A stretch of DNA of 41,923 nt from Labilithrix sp. (GTDB taxonomy: Bacteria; Myxococcota_A; Polyangia; Polyangiales; Polyangiaceae): assembly GCA_019637105.1 (NCBI GenBank), contig JAHBWF010000062.1, positions 1 through 41,923 on the forward strand, given 5' to 3'. Numbering within the stretch: position 1 is the first letter of the stretch; every line of letters begins with the position of its first letter. Below, one piece after another: positions 26,290-34,157 of this stretch. The position numbers and the translations under genes are program-made. The notes beneath the pieces are model-generated. The model saw only the letters and a list, made by a program, of their open reading frames with translations. It searched no databases and was not told where the DNA came from.

Positions 26290-27390
26290 TCAGCGAGGCC
26301 CGCGGAGCCGCTCGAGCGCCCAGGCCGCCGCCTCGCGAACGACCGCCGAGTCGTGCTCGGTCCGCGCGCGCTCGAGGGCCGGCGCCGCCGCCTCGTCGCC
26401 TTGGTTGCCGAGGACGAACGCGGCGTTGCGCGCCAGCCCCGCGCGCGTCGCCCGTCCGATCGGGCTGCCCTCGCGCAGGCGGACGAAGCCCTCGTCGTCG
26501 AGCGCCAGCAGATCGCCCACCTCCGTGGTCGTCCAGCGCGGATCGGCCGCGAACCGCGGATCGACCGCGCCCCCCGCGCGCCGGGCGCGGGTCGCGTTGA
26601 AGGGGCAGGCCGTCTGGCAGTCGTCGCAGCCGAACAGGTGCTCGCCGACGCCCGATCGCAGCGCCTCGTCGATCGCGCCGCGGTGCTCGATCGTGAGGTA
26701 CGCGACGCAGCGACGCGGATCGAGCACGAACGGCGCGTCGAACGCGCCCGTCGGACAGGCGTCGAGGCAGCGCGTGCAGGCGCCGCAGCGCTCCGGGACG
26801 GGCGGGTCCGGCTCGATCGCGAGCGTGGTCACGACCTCGCCGAGGAGCACGAACGAGCCTACGCCGGGCACGATGAGCAGGCCGTTCTTCCCGACGAACC
26901 CGAGCCCCGCGCGCGCCGCCCACGCGCGCTCGAGCACCGGCTCCTCGTCGCAGAGCGGGCGCGCGCGCACGTCGTCGCCGAGCGACCGCGTGAGGGCCGC
27001 GAGCTTGCGGAGCTTCTTGCGCATCCCGTTGTGGTAGTCGCGGCCGCGCGCGTAGCGCGCGATGCGCTTCGCCGTGGCGGCGACCTCGGGGCCGTCGGCC
27101 GCCGCGCGCGCGTAGCGTCGCGCGAGGCAGATCACGGTGCGCGCGCCGGGCAGCACGTGCTCGCCGTCGAGGCGGCGGCGCGCCTCCGGGAGCGACGCGA
27201 GCCACCCCATCTCGCCGTGCTTGCCGGCCGCGATGAACGCCTCGTAGCGCTCGAAATCGGCGTCGAGCGGCCGGTCCGCGCGCGCGAAGCCGACGGCCTC
27301 GAAGCCGAGCCGCAGCGCTTCGGCGACGATGCGCTCGCGCGCGCCTGCGGAAGCCGCCGACGCGGTCGTGGAAAGCGGGGCTCGGTCCAT
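26290..27390 (-). CDS. queG: Epoxyqueuosine reductase QueG
   Basis: The cobalamin- and Fe-S-dependent last step of queuosine synthesis in tRNA. The 366-residue product keeps YARGRDYH, which contains the proposed catalytic Asp, and WAARAGLGFVGKNGLL, a family hallmark. Two ferredoxin-type clusters are present: CGACTRCLDACP, and a late set CDDCQTACPFN with a Cys in RRCVAYLTIEHRG. HEAT-like repeats form the C-terminus (about 310-366). ATG 27390 is my choice. TTG 27447 and ATG 27423 are in frame upstream, and none has a strong ribosome-binding site. No other queuosine gene is nearby; like meaB, it needs a cobalamin-type cofactor, which may be coincidence. Confidence 0.93.
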   Translation of the reverse strand: MDRAPLSTTASAASAGARERIVAEALRLGFEAVGFARADRPLDADFERYEAFIAAGKHGEMGWLASLPEARRRLDGEHVLPGARTVICLARRYARAAADGPEVAATAKRIARYARGRDYHNGMRKKLRKLAALTRSLGDDVRARPLCDEEPVLERAWAARAGLGFVGKNGLLIVPGVGSFVLLGEVVTTLAIEPDPPVPERCGACTRCLDACPTGAFDAPFVLDPRRCVAYLTIEHRGAIDEALRSGVGEHLFGCDDCQTACPFNATRARRAGGAVDPRFAADPRWTTTEVGDLLALDDEGFVRLREGSPIGRATRAGLARNAAFVLGNQGDEAAAPALERARTEHDSAVVREAAAWALERLRGPR

Positions 27391-27497
27391 CGGTGGAGGC
27401 GATCTTGAGACGCCATTCAACATGTCGTAATCGCTTGCATTCCGCAACTTCGTTACGCTCGAGCTCGCGGCCCTCGCGGGGCCGCGCCTCCTTCGGT

Positions 27498-27503
27498 TAT
27501 GAA
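27498..27503 (+). promoter_or_regulatory. Candidate -10 box (TATGAA) for a leaderless transcript
   Basis: TATGAA ends 6 nt before ATG 27510, and no Shine-Dalgarno sequence lies between. No convincing -35 is present. Confidence 0.25.
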
Positions 27504-27509
27504 GGCCGC

Positions 27510-28640
27510 ATGACAGTGACCTCTTCCTTCGGTCCGACGGCGCTTACCAAGACGGCGATCGCGGCGGCCGCCGCCCTCGGGGTCGCGCTCGCCGTCCCCG
27601 GCTGCAGCGACGACGGCGCGGACGGCGCGCCCGGCGGCGGCGCCGCGAACGCCGCCTGCGAGGGGGCGCCGACGGTCGAGAAGAACGAGTTCTGCGCGTC
27701 GTGCCAGATGTCGCCGACCGCGACGCCCGCCACGTGCAAGGCGCCGCGCACGGTCAACGCGTGCTGCGCGTGGGTGGCGCCGCCGACCAAGCCGCTCGAG
27801 CGCGGCGTCGGGCTCAACCGCTACTCGGGCTCCGATCCCACGATCCAGCTCTCGTGCCTCGACGATCCCGGGACCGTCGGCGCCCCGACCACGGTCACGC
27901 TCAAGGGCTTCGTGCGGCTCTTCTCGAGCGGCGGCGACTCGGCGGGCGCGAAGATCGAGATCTTCCGCGAGGGCGAGGACGGCTCGCTCGGCGAGGCCAT
28001 CGGGACCGCGGTCACCACGACCTCGGACGACGAGAACGTGAAGAAGGAGGACTGGCTCGAGAAGTGCCCCGACGGCGGCTGCACCTTCCGCGGCTACACC
28101 TACCCCGGCGTCCCGACCGAGACGCGCCTCATCGTCAAGACCTCGGACGCGACCGGGAGCTCGCAGTGGGCGGCGCTCTACGACTACAACGTCTTCTTCC
28201 CGACCGCGGCGGCGGTCGACGGCGTGATCGAGTACGATCCTTCGGTCGTCGCCGCGACCGACCTCAACACGGTCGCCTCGGCGGCCGGCGGCTTCTCGCC
28301 GAGCCAGGACAAGGGCATGCTCGCGGGCGAGGTCCACGACTGCGCGGACGTCCGCCTCGCGGGCGCGACGGTCGACATCGACGCCGCGCACGAGGGCGAC
28401 ATGTTCTACTTCGGCGAGAACGAGACGAACCCGCTCCCCGACAAGACCCGGACGAGCGCGGGCACGAGCAAGCTCAGCCTCTTCGGGACGCTCAACGTCA
28501 CGACGGGCGTTCCGATCCGCATCAGCGCGCTCGGCAACTACAATGGGCAGACGGTGCTCCTCGCGACGCACACCGTCCAGACGTTCAAAGGCTCGGTCAC
28601 GTCACTCCGACTCCGCGGGCGCCGCCCGTGGCAGCAGTGA
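27510..28640 (+). CDS. Lipoprotein with beta-sandwich repeats, unknown function
   Basis: A 376-residue exported protein. The signal peptide ends in a lipobox at Cys32 (AVPGC followed by SDDGADG), then a Gly/Ala linker. A Cys-rich segment (about 50-95: CEGAPTV, FCASCQMS, TCKAP, NACCAW) is followed by two beta-sandwich modules. The first (about 110-240) contains VTLKGFVRLFSSGGDSAGAKIEIF. The second (about 265-370) contains GMLAGEVHDCADVRLAGATVDI. Both look like carboxypeptidase-regulatory or transthyretin-like folds (invariant G-x-V and A-x-V/I strands). Many myxobacterial lipoproteins share this plan. I cannot assign a substrate. ATG 27510 is chosen because it yields the signal peptide. Confidence 0.7.
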   Translation: MTVTSSFGPTALTKTAIAAAAALGVALAVPGCSDDGADGAPGGGAANAACEGAPTVEKNEFCASCQMSPTATPATCKAPRTVNACCAWVAPPTKPLERGVGLNRYSGSDPTIQLSCLDDPGTVGAPTTVTLKGFVRLFSSGGDSAGAKIEIFREGEDGSLGEAIGTAVTTTSDDENVKKEDWLEKCPDGGCTFRGYTYPGVPTETRLIVKTSDATGSSQWAALYDYNVFFPTAAAVDGVIEYDPSVVAATDLNTVASAAGGFSPSQDKGMLAGEVHDCADVRLAGATVDIDAAHEGDMFYFGENETNPLPDKTRTSAGTSKLSLFGTLNVTTGVPIRISALGNYNGQTVLLATHTVQTFKGSVTSLRLRGRRPWQQ

Positions 28641-28665
28641 CGCGGAGACCCAAGCGCGACGCTTC

Positions 28666-29445
28666 ATGGGGGTAGAGGGCGATCTCCACGAGGTGAGCCA
28701 CGACTGGCTCTTCGCGGGGACGCTCTCGCTCCGCCAGCCGGCGCGACGCGCCGGCTACCGCGTCAACGTCGACGCGATCTTGCTCGCGGCCTTCGCCGCG
28801 CGCGCCCTCGCCGGCGGCGAGCCGCGCGCCGCGCGCGGCGCCCGCGCGCGCCACGCGATCGACCTCGGCGCCGGCGTGGGCGCGGTCGGGCTGACGCTCC
28901 TGCACTTCGAGGCGGCGGCGCGCGTGACGATGGTCGAGATCGACCCGACCCTCGCGCGCCTCGCCGTCGACAACGCCGGAGAGAACGCGTGGACCGAGCA
29001 GACGGAGGTCATCGTCGGCGACGTCCGCCACGCCGCCGCGCGCCTCCGCGCGGGCGCCGATCTCGTCGCCTGCAACCCGCCGTACGTGACGCCCGGGCGC
29101 GGGCGCGCGCCGGCCGAGCGCGTCCGCTCGGCCAAGTACGGCGACCTGGCGACGTTCGTCGAGGCCGCCCGCAAGGTCGCCGGCCGCCGCGCGCGCGCGT
29201 GCTTCGTCTACCCGGCCATCGAGGCCACGACCCTCCTCGCGACGCTGCGCGCGCACGGCCTCGAGCCGAAGCGCCTCCGCGCCGTGCACGGCCGCGCGAA
29301 CGACAAGGCGCGCGTCGTCCTCGTCGAGTCGGTCCCGGGCAAGCCCGGCGGCCTCGTGATCGAGCCGCCCTTCGTCGAGACGGACGCGCGCGGCGCGCGG
29401 AGCCCCGAGCTCGCCGCGCTCCTCACGACGCCGCGCCGTCGCTAG
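28666..29445 (+). CDS. TrmN6-like tRNA/rRNA adenine-N6 methyltransferase
   Basis: A 259-residue class I SAM methyltransferase. The SAM motif is IDLGAGVGAVGLTLL and motif II ends in MVEID. The catalytic NPPY is present (ACNPPYVTPG), the signature of N6-adenine or related amino methylation. The N-terminus LRQPARRAGYRVNVDAILLAAF resembles YfiC/TrmN6, which modifies A37 of tRNA-Val. A basic, Ala-rich insertion lies around residue 45-65. ATG 28666 is 25 nt after the upstream lipoprotein stop, so the genes may be co-transcribed, though functionally unrelated. RNA-versus-protein substrate cannot be settled from sequence. HemK/PrmC is the alternative, but its PVPRPDTE segment is missing. Confidence 0.8.
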   Translation: MGVEGDLHEVSHDWLFAGTLSLRQPARRAGYRVNVDAILLAAFAARALAGGEPRAARGARARHAIDLGAGVGAVGLTLLHFEAAARVTMVEIDPTLARLAVDNAGENAWTEQTEVIVGDVRHAAARLRAGADLVACNPPYVTPGRGRAPAERVRSAKYGDLATFVEAARKVAGRRARACFVYPAIEATTLLATLRAHGLEPKRLRAVHGRANDKARVVLVESVPGKPGGLVIEPPFVETDARGARSPELAALLTTPRRR

Positions 29446-29480
29446 CGCGCGGGCCCGACGACGCCGCGACGGTGGTGACC

Positions 29481-29515
29481 GACGGCGCGACGAGGCGCTC
29501 GCCCGGCGCGCCGTC
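29481..29515. terminator. GC-rich hairpin between convergent genes
   Basis: GACGGCGCG (29481-29489) pairs with CGCGCCGTC (29507-29515) around 17 nt that can fold further. It lies between the stops of the methyltransferase (plus) and the DUF1275 gene (minus). No T-run follows on either strand. Confidence 0.35.
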
Positions 29516-29563
29516 ACGCAGCGTCTTCGCCGCGAGGAGGCGGGCGCTACGCGGTCGCCCCGC

Positions 29564-30298
29564 TCACGCCCGCTGCTCGGCCGGCAGGCCCGTGCGGCTC
29601 GGGGAGAAGCTCGCCGCGGTGGCGACGGCGCACGCGACCGCGGGGATGAAGAAGGCGAGGAACCCGACCTGCCGGCAGATGGGGACCATCACGGCGCAGC
29701 CGACGAGGAAGGCCGTCAGCTTCGTGCCGCGCAGCGTGAGCGACGCCCACGCCTTCGGGCGCTCTTCGGGCTTTCCGACGAGGAGGGTGGCGGCCGCCAC
29801 CGCGAAGTCCGTCGCCGGACCGGTCATGTGCGTCGTCCGTACGGCCATGCCCGTGCTCGCCGCGACGGCCGAGTTCTGCATGCCCATCGCGAAGCTCATG
29901 ATGCAGAGGAAGGTGAAGTCGTGCGTGGTCTCGACCGTACCGCCGAAGACGCCGAAGACGCCGGCGGAGCCCAGGAGGGCGACCGCGGCGAGCGTGACCG
30001 CGACGAGGGTGAGCGGGATCCAGTACGGAAGAGCACCGCGGCCGTCGCCGAGCTTCCGGACGCAGACGACCGACGCCCCGGCGCCGATCATGAAGAAGGC
30101 GAGCACGAGGAGGTAGTCGAGGCCGAGGACGTCGCCCGCGTCGGCGCCGACGAGGGTGATCGTGCCGGTGACGTGGGCGACGAAGCGCTGGCAGGCGAGG
30201 TACGCGCCGACGTTGACCGCTCCCGCTCCGAACGCCAGGAGCGCCCAGCTGCCGAGGAGGCGGAGCGAGGTGAGGCGATCAGGGTGGTGGACGACCAT
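29564..30298 (-). CDS. DUF1275 (YoaK-family) membrane protein
   Basis: A 244-residue inner-membrane protein with about six hydrophobic helices. Two family hallmarks are clear: the first helix pair around FGAGAVNVGAYLACQ then HVTGTITLVG, and FAMGMQNSAVAASTGMAVRTTHMTGPATD as two adjacent short motifs (MGMQNSAV and RTTHMTG). The family is common, and its function is not established; transport is assumed. ATG 30298 follows a TGAGGGG ribosome-binding site. It is transcribed away from an NhaR-like LysR gene across a 91-bp AT-rich gap, the classical layout for a regulator and its target. An ion- or pH-linked role is a hypothesis from that neighbour. Confidence 0.85.
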   Translation of the reverse strand: MVVHHPDRLTSLRLLGSWALLAFGAGAVNVGAYLACQRFVAHVTGTITLVGADAGDVLGLDYLLVLAFFMIGAGASVVCVRKLGDGRGALPYWIPLTLVAVTLAAVALLGSAGVFGVFGGTVETTHDFTFLCIMSFAMGMQNSAVAASTGMAVRTTHMTGPATDFAVAAATLLVGKPEERPKAWASLTLRGTKLTAFLVGCAVMVPICRQVGFLAFFIPAVACAVATAASFSPSRTGLPAEQRA

Positions 30299-30389
30299 CG
30301 GCCCCTCAAGGTGCGTCGTCGCAACGCTTCTAACAACTACAAAGTTTTGAGCAAATGGTTAGATATTAAGAAACGTTGGGTGAGGCATC
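30299..30389. promoter_or_regulatory. Divergent promoter region with inverted repeat, probable LysR operator
   Basis: The most AT-rich stretch of the window separates the DUF1275 gene and the NhaR-like regulator gene. Arms TCTAAC (30329-30334) and GTTAGA (30358-30363) are inverted and 23 nt apart, and extend to 8 bp with one mismatch. A CAAA-N2-TTTG dyad lies between them. GATATT/TATTAA at 30362-30369 could be the regulator's -10. The regulator's GTG has a TGAGG ribosome-binding site. Confidence 0.55.
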
Positions 30390-31289
30390 GTGCAACGCCT
30401 GAACTACCACCACCTCCGCTATTTCTGGCTGGTCGCCCGCGAAGGCGGGCTCGCCAACGCCGGAAAATTGTTGAAGCTTTCTCCGGCAGCGCTGAGCAGC
30501 CAGATCCGGGCGCTGGAGGAGAGCGTCGGGCACGAGCTCTTCACCAAGCAGGGCCGTAGGCTCGTGCTCACCGACGTCGGGCACATCGCCTACCGCTACG
30601 CGGACGAGATCTTCGCCCTCGGTCGCGAGCTCGGCGACGTCCTCGAGCGCCGCGTCCTGCCGTCCGCCGCGACGCTCCGCGTCGGCCTCGTCGAGGCGCT
30701 GCCCAAGCTGGTCGTCCGGCACCTGCTCGAGCCGGTGCTCCGTTCGAGCCCGCCGGCGCGCCTCGTCTGCCACGAGGGCACGGTCGACGCGTTGATCGCG
30801 GGGCTCGCGTCCCACGCCTACGATCTCGTCCTCGCCGACACCCCGCTGCCGGCCGGGAGCAGCGTCCGCGCGTACAACCATCTCCTCGGCGACTGCGGCG
30901 TGACGTTCTTCGCCCGGGCCGACGTCGCGCGCCGCCTCCGCGGCAGCTTCCCCGAGAGCCTCGACCAAGCGCCGATGTTGCTCCCGACCACGGGGTCCGC
31001 CCTCCGGCGTGAGCTCGAGGCGTGGTTCGACGCGCGGGGGATCGTCCCTCGCGTCGTGGCCGAGTTCGAGGACAGCGCGCTGCTCAAGGCGTTCGGCGCG
31101 GAGGGACACGGCGTGTTCTGCGTGCCGTCCGTGATCGCGACGGAGATCGCCGCGACGTACGGCGCCGAGCCGGTGGGCGAGACGCGCGACGTCGTCGAGC
31201 GCTTCTACGCCATCTCCCCGGAGCGCCGCATCCGCAACCCGGCCGTCGCGGCCATCTCCGACGCCGCGCGCGAGAGCCTCTTCGGTTAG
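30390..31289 (+). CDS. NhaR-like LysR-family transcriptional regulator
   Basis: A 299-residue LysR protein of the NhaR subgroup. The N-terminus NYHHLRYFWLVAREGGL and the following AALSSQIRALEESVGHELF and LTDVGHIAYRYADEIFALG closely follow E. coli NhaR, an activator responsive to sodium. The effector domain is complete. Conserved DLVLADTPLP and GHGVFCVPS segments form the ligand cleft. The start is GTG 30390 behind TGAGGC. It is divergent from a DUF1275 membrane protein gene, its likely target. No Na+/H+ antiporter gene is in the window, so I do not use the nhaR symbol. Its stop faces the RNA methyltransferase gene 59 bp away. Confidence 0.88.
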   Translation: MQRLNYHHLRYFWLVAREGGLANAGKLLKLSPAALSSQIRALEESVGHELFTKQGRRLVLTDVGHIAYRYADEIFALGRELGDVLERRVLPSAATLRVGLVEALPKLVVRHLLEPVLRSSPPARLVCHEGTVDALIAGLASHAYDLVLADTPLPAGSSVRAYNHLLGDCGVTFFARADVARRLRGSFPESLDQAPMLLPTTGSALRRELEAWFDARGIVPRVVAEFEDSALLKAFGAEGHGVFCVPSVIATEIAATYGAEPVGETRDVVERFYAISPERRIRNPAVAAISDAARESLFG

Positions 31290-31348
31290 GAGCCGCCCGG
31301 CCCGGCGCGCGCTCCGCGCCGCGTCGTCGGGCCGAGCAGGCTCGTTTC
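31290..31348. terminator. GC-rich dyad and T-run between convergent genes
   Basis: The 59-bp gap holds GGCCCG...CGGGCC arms and, near its end, a short CGAG-CAGG-CTCG hairpin (31333-31344) followed by TTTCTT. It lies between the NhaR-like gene (plus) and the trmD operon end (minus). The stem is short, so efficiency is doubtful. Confidence 0.3.
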
Positions 31349-31900
31349 TTACGCCCGCGCGACCACCAGGCGGTCGAGCGCGATGGCGCACGCGGCGCGG
31401 ACGCTGAGGTGGTTGAAGTCGCCGGCGCCGTGGATCGGCTCGAGCAGGACGTCGGCGGCGTCGATCACCTCGGGCGCGAGGCCCCAGCTCGTGCCGAAGG
31501 CGAGCAGGACGGGCGGCCCCTCCGCGGCCAGCGCCGCGCGCGCCGCGGCCCAGGTCACCGGCGCGCCGACCGAGCGCGCGGCGGTCACCCAGAGCTCGGT
31601 CCCCTGCCCGCACGCGGCGCGCGCGTCCGCGAGCGTCGTGACGACGCGCGAGATCGCGAGCGCGTCCTTGCGGTCCGGGATGCGCTTCGCGCTCGATCCG
31701 TGCGTCCAGTGCTCGACGATGCGGTGGGCGAGCGCCTGCTGCGCCTCGATCGGGTGGACGACGTAGAAGCCCTCGCAGCCGTAGGTCCGCGCGCTCCGCG
31801 ACAGATCGTGCACGTCGATCGTCGTCAGGGTGCTCGTCCCCGCCGCGCCCTTGGCGTCGAGGACCGGGTGGTGCACGAGCGCGATCGACAGGCGCCTCAT
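31349..31900 (-). CDS. SPOUT-type RNA methyltransferase (COG4752 family)
   Basis: A 183-residue single-domain protein of the alpha/beta-knot SAM-dependent RNA methyltransferase family found beside trmD in several phyla. Visible features are the N-terminal strand [32 protein letters not shown], and the C-terminal SAM-knot segments [14 protein letters not shown] and [18 protein letters not shown]. The last of these matches the SPOUT SVRAA motif. Its ATG overlaps the trmD stop (ATGA), so translation is coupled. The RNA target is unknown. It occupies the end of the rpsP operon, where rplS (L19) often lies; rplS itself is not in the window. Confidence 0.85.
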   Translation of the reverse strand: MRRLSIALVHHPVLDAKGAAGTSTLTTIDVHDLSRSARTYGCEGFYVVHPIEAQQALAHRIVEHWTHGSSAKRIPDRKDALAISRVVTTLADARAACGQGTELWVTAARSVGAPVTWAAARAALAAEGPPVLLAFGTSWGLAPEVIDAADVLLEPIHGAGDFNHLSVRAACAIALDRLVVARA

Positions 31901-32673
31901 TCGCGCGCCTTTCCCGCGGGCGGGCCCGGCGCGCGCGGCGGCTCGCTCGACGGCGGGCCCGGCGCGCGCGCGGCGGACGCGCCCGGCGCGAGGAGGTCGG
32001 GGCGGCGCTCGCGCGTCCGCGAGAGCGCCTGCGCGACGCGCCACTTCGCGATCTCGGCGTGGTTGCCGCCGGCGAGCACGTCGGGGACCGCGAGCCCGCG
32101 GAACTCCGCCGGACGCGTGTACTGCGGGTACTCGAGGAGGCCGCCCTCGCCGTGGGACTCCTCGCGGATCGACTCCGCGTTGCCGAGCACGCCGGGGACG
32201 AGGCGCACCGTCGCCTCGACGATCGCCATCGCCGCGACCTCGCCGCCCGTCATCACGAAGTCGCCGAGCGAGATCTCCTCGTCGACGAAGCCGCGGACGC
32301 GCTCGTCGAAGCCCTCGTAGCGGCCGCACACCAACATGAACGCCGGCTCGACCGCGAGCCTCGCGGCCGCGGGCTGCGCGAACGGCGCGCCCTGCGGCGT
32401 GAGGAGGATCCGGCGCGCGCGCGGCTCACCGGCGGCCGCGGCCTCGGCGTCGAGCGCCTCCATGCACGCGACGAGCACGTCGACGCGCATGACCATCCCG
32501 CTGCCGCCGCCGTAGGGCGTGTCGTCGACGCTGCGGTGCTTGCCGAGCCCGTGCTCGCGCGGCGACCGCAGTCGGACGGCGAGCTCGCCGCCCTTGATCG
32601 CGCGTCCGACGAAGCTCGTCGCGAGGAACGTCTCGAACAGCTCCGGGAACAGCGTAACGATGTCGACGCGCAC
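31897..32673 (-). CDS. trmD: tRNA (guanine-N1)-methyltransferase TrmD
   Basis: TrmD methylates G37 of tRNAs and prevents frameshifting. The 258-residue protein has the full trefoil-knot signature: YGGGSGM (54-60), [10 protein letters not shown] (117-126), [13 protein letters not shown] (133-145), PGVLGN (160-165) and LEYPQYTRP (180-188). At the segment that holds catalytic Asp169 in H. influenzae (EDSF) this protein reads EESH, so the residue aligns with Glu172. The C-terminus has an extra Pro/Ala-rich tail of about 30 residues. The start is GTG 32673, two nt after the rimM stop. It sits in the operon rpsP-khpA-rimM-trmD. Confidence 0.96.
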   Translation of the reverse strand: MRVDIVTLFPELFETFLATSFVGRAIKGGELAVRLRSPREHGLGKHRSVDDTPYGGGSGMVMRVDVLVACMEALDAEAAAAGEPRARRILLTPQGAPFAQPAAARLAVEPAFMLVCGRYEGFDERVRGFVDEEISLGDFVMTGGEVAAMAIVEATVRLVPGVLGNAESIREESHGEGGLLEYPQYTRPAEFRGLAVPDVLAGGNHAEIAKWRVAQALSRTRERRPDLLAPGASAARAPGPPSSEPPRAPGPPAGKARE

Positions 32674-32675
32674 GG

Positions 32676-33386
32676 CTACGCCCCGTCCGGGCGCGCGCCT
32701 TCGTCGCCGACGCCCTCCGAGGCGTCGTCACCCCCCGAGGCGTCGTCGTGGTCACGCGCCTCGCGCGCCTCCTCGCCGTCCGGCACGCACGCGCGGCGCG
32801 CCCCGCCCTCCGCGCCGCCCGCGTCCTTCCGCGGGCGCTTGGCCTTCTTCGGCTTCTTCGGCGGCAGCCGCTCGAGGTCCTCGAGCGTGATCAGCTCCAC
32901 GGCTCGCGCGGCCGTGTCGACCTTGCCCACGTACGTCTCGGTCAGCGGGATCTCCCAGTCGCCCTTGCCGTCGTCGAAGCGCACGAGCAGCGCCTCGAGC
33001 GTCGGGTACGACAGGATCTCCGTCACGACGCCCACGCGCTCGCCGCTCAGCCGGACCTCGGCGCCGACGACGTCCACCGCGTAGAACTCGCCCGCCTCCG
33101 GCTGCGGGAAATCGCGGCGGCGGACGCAGACGAGCGCCCCGCGGAGCTCCTCGGCGCGGTCGCGATCGTCGACCGAGTAGAGCTTCATCAGCACGGCGTC
33201 GTCCGCGCGGCGCGCGGCCTCGACCGAGACCTCGTGCTCCTCGCCGTCGGCCAGGCGGACGAGCACCTCGTCCCGCTCGAGGAGCACGTCGCTCGCCTTG
33301 TTGAACAGCTTGAGGCGGACCTCGCCGCGCACCCCGTGCGGACGCGCGATCTCCGCGAGCGGCACCCACGCGTCGAGGTCGGCCAT
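32676..33386 (-). CDS. rimM: Ribosome maturation factor RimM with charged C-terminal tail
   Basis: RimM helps assemble the 30S head around S19. Residues 1-92 form the RimM N-domain ([17 protein letters not shown]) and about 98-172 the PRC barrel ([39 protein letters not shown]). The 236-residue length exceeds the usual 165-180. The excess is a tail (175-236) that is first Lys/Arg/Pro-rich ([13 protein letters not shown]) and then Asp/Glu-rich. Such bipolar tails suggest rRNA contact or disorder. ATG 33386 is 12 nt after the khpA stop. All upstream and downstream genes are translation factors, which supports the call. Confidence 0.95.
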   Translation of the reverse strand: MADLDAWVPLAEIARPHGVRGEVRLKLFNKASDVLLERDEVLVRLADGEEHEVSVEAARRADDAVLMKLYSVDDRDRAEELRGALVCVRRRDFPQPEAGEFYAVDVVGAEVRLSGERVGVVTEILSYPTLEALLVRFDDGKGDWEIPLTETYVGKVDTAARAVELITLEDLERLPPKKPKKAKRPRKDAGGAEGGARRACVPDGEEAREARDHDDASGGDDASEGVGDEGARPDGA

Positions 33387-33398
33387 GAAGACCGCGCC

Positions 33399-33635
33399 TC
33401 AGTCGACGATGTCGAGGTGCGCGCGCTTGCCGAGCTTCGTCGACACGGCGGCGAGGATGGTGCGCATCGACTGAGCGGTGCGCCCCTCCTTGCCGATCAC
33501 CTTGCCCACGTCCTCCTTGGCGACGCGAAGCTCGATGAGGCTGTTGTGGTCGCTCGCGATCTCCGTCACGACGACCTGATCGGGATGGTCCACGAGCTCC
33601 ATCGCGATCGCTTTGATCAGCTCTTTCAGCGGCAT
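33399..33635 (-). CDS. khpA: KH-domain RNA-binding protein KhpA
   Basis: A 78-residue single KH domain. The GxxG loop that holds RNA is GKEG (48-51) in VGKVIGKEGRTAQSMRTI. The N-terminal helix (PLKELIKAIAMELVDHP) and closing strand (HLDIVD) match the KhpA/YlqC family. These proteins bind many transcripts, often with KhpB. Its position between rpsP and rimM is the standard one in many bacteria, which confirms the identity. ATG 33635 has no strong ribosome-binding site and lies 72 nt after the rpsP stop. Confidence 0.93.
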   Translation of the reverse strand: MPLKELIKAIAMELVDHPDQVVVTEIASDHNSLIELRVAKEDVGKVIGKEGRTAQSMRTILAAVSTKLGKRAHLDIVD

Positions 33636-33707
33636 GTCCGAATCATCCCCACCCCGGCCCGCCCAACTACTGCGCGCGCGCGGGGATCGCTCGAGCCCAA
33701 CTGCGTT

Positions 33708-33986
33708 TTACTTCGTTGCCGCTGCCTGCGCCTTGGCGGACGCCTTGAGGAGGCGACCGAGCGTCTCCGACGGGAGCGCGCCGCGGCCCGTCCAGTGCGC
33801 GAGGCGCTCCTGGTCGATCTGGAGCGGGGTCTTGCCGTCGACGACCTTCATCTCCTTCGCAGGATCGAACGTCCCGATGTTCTCGAGGAACCGGCCGCCG
33901 CGGGGGCTGCGCTGATCGGTGACGACCACGCGATAAAAGGGCTTCTTCTTGGTGCCCGCGCGAGCGAGGCGGATATGAACGGCCAT
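33708..33986 (-). CDS. rpsP: Small ribosomal subunit protein bS16
   Basis: The 92-residue S16 is of normal length. It shows the family start MAVHIRLARAGTKKKPFYRVVV and RSPRGGRFLENIGTFDP (each given in short form: IRLARAGTKKKPFYR, GRFLENIGTFDP), with an Ala/Lys tail. It binds 16S rRNA early in 30S assembly and heads the operon rpsP-khpA-rimM-trmD-SPOUT methyltransferase. ATG 33986 follows a purine-rich GGAGACCGAAGG stretch. A candidate promoter lies about 60-90 bp upstream. Confidence 0.97.
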   Translation of the reverse strand: MAVHIRLARAGTKKKPFYRVVVTDQRSPRGGRFLENIGTFDPAKEMKVVDGKTPLQIDQERLAHWTGRGALPSETLGRLLKASAKAQAAATK

Positions 33987-34047
33987 GAACCTTCGGTCTC
34001 CAGATCAGCGTAGCAGATGGGGGCTCTCGCCACCTTCGGGGGCGCGG

Positions 34048-34076
34048 AAGTTACCCCCAGGCCCTGGTCCGGTCAA
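34048..34076 (-). promoter_or_regulatory. Candidate sigma-70-type promoter for the rpsP operon
   Basis: On the minus strand TTGACC (34076-34071) and TAACTT (34053-34048) are separated by exactly 17 nt. The -35 matches 5 of 6 consensus bases, and the -10 keeps the key T1, A2 and T6. Transcription would start near 34041, giving a leader of about 55 nt. A second -10-like TACGCT lies at 34012-34007 without a matching -35. Confidence 0.5.
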
Positions 34077-34130
34077 GGACGTTTTCGAAGGCTTACCCCT
34101 CGAATTTCCACGTCCTCGGGACGCTTTTCG

Positions 34131-34157
34131 GCCCTCGCGCCCCCGCGGCGCGAGGGC
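34131..34157 (-). terminator. Strong GC hairpin directly after the SCP2-like gene
   Basis: A perfect 11-bp stem (34131-34141 with 34147-34157) and 5-nt loop directly abut the stop at 34158. On the minus strand it is followed by CGAAAAGC rather than T residues, so it may terminate weakly or protect the 3' end. It separates this operon from rpsP. Confidence 0.45.

Noticed and set aside
27499-27513. Five-codon ATG...TGA mini-ORF before the 27510 lipoprotein as a regulatory leader
   Set aside because: Chance occurrence is likely and it has no ribosome-binding site; the bases are better read as a possible -10 box.
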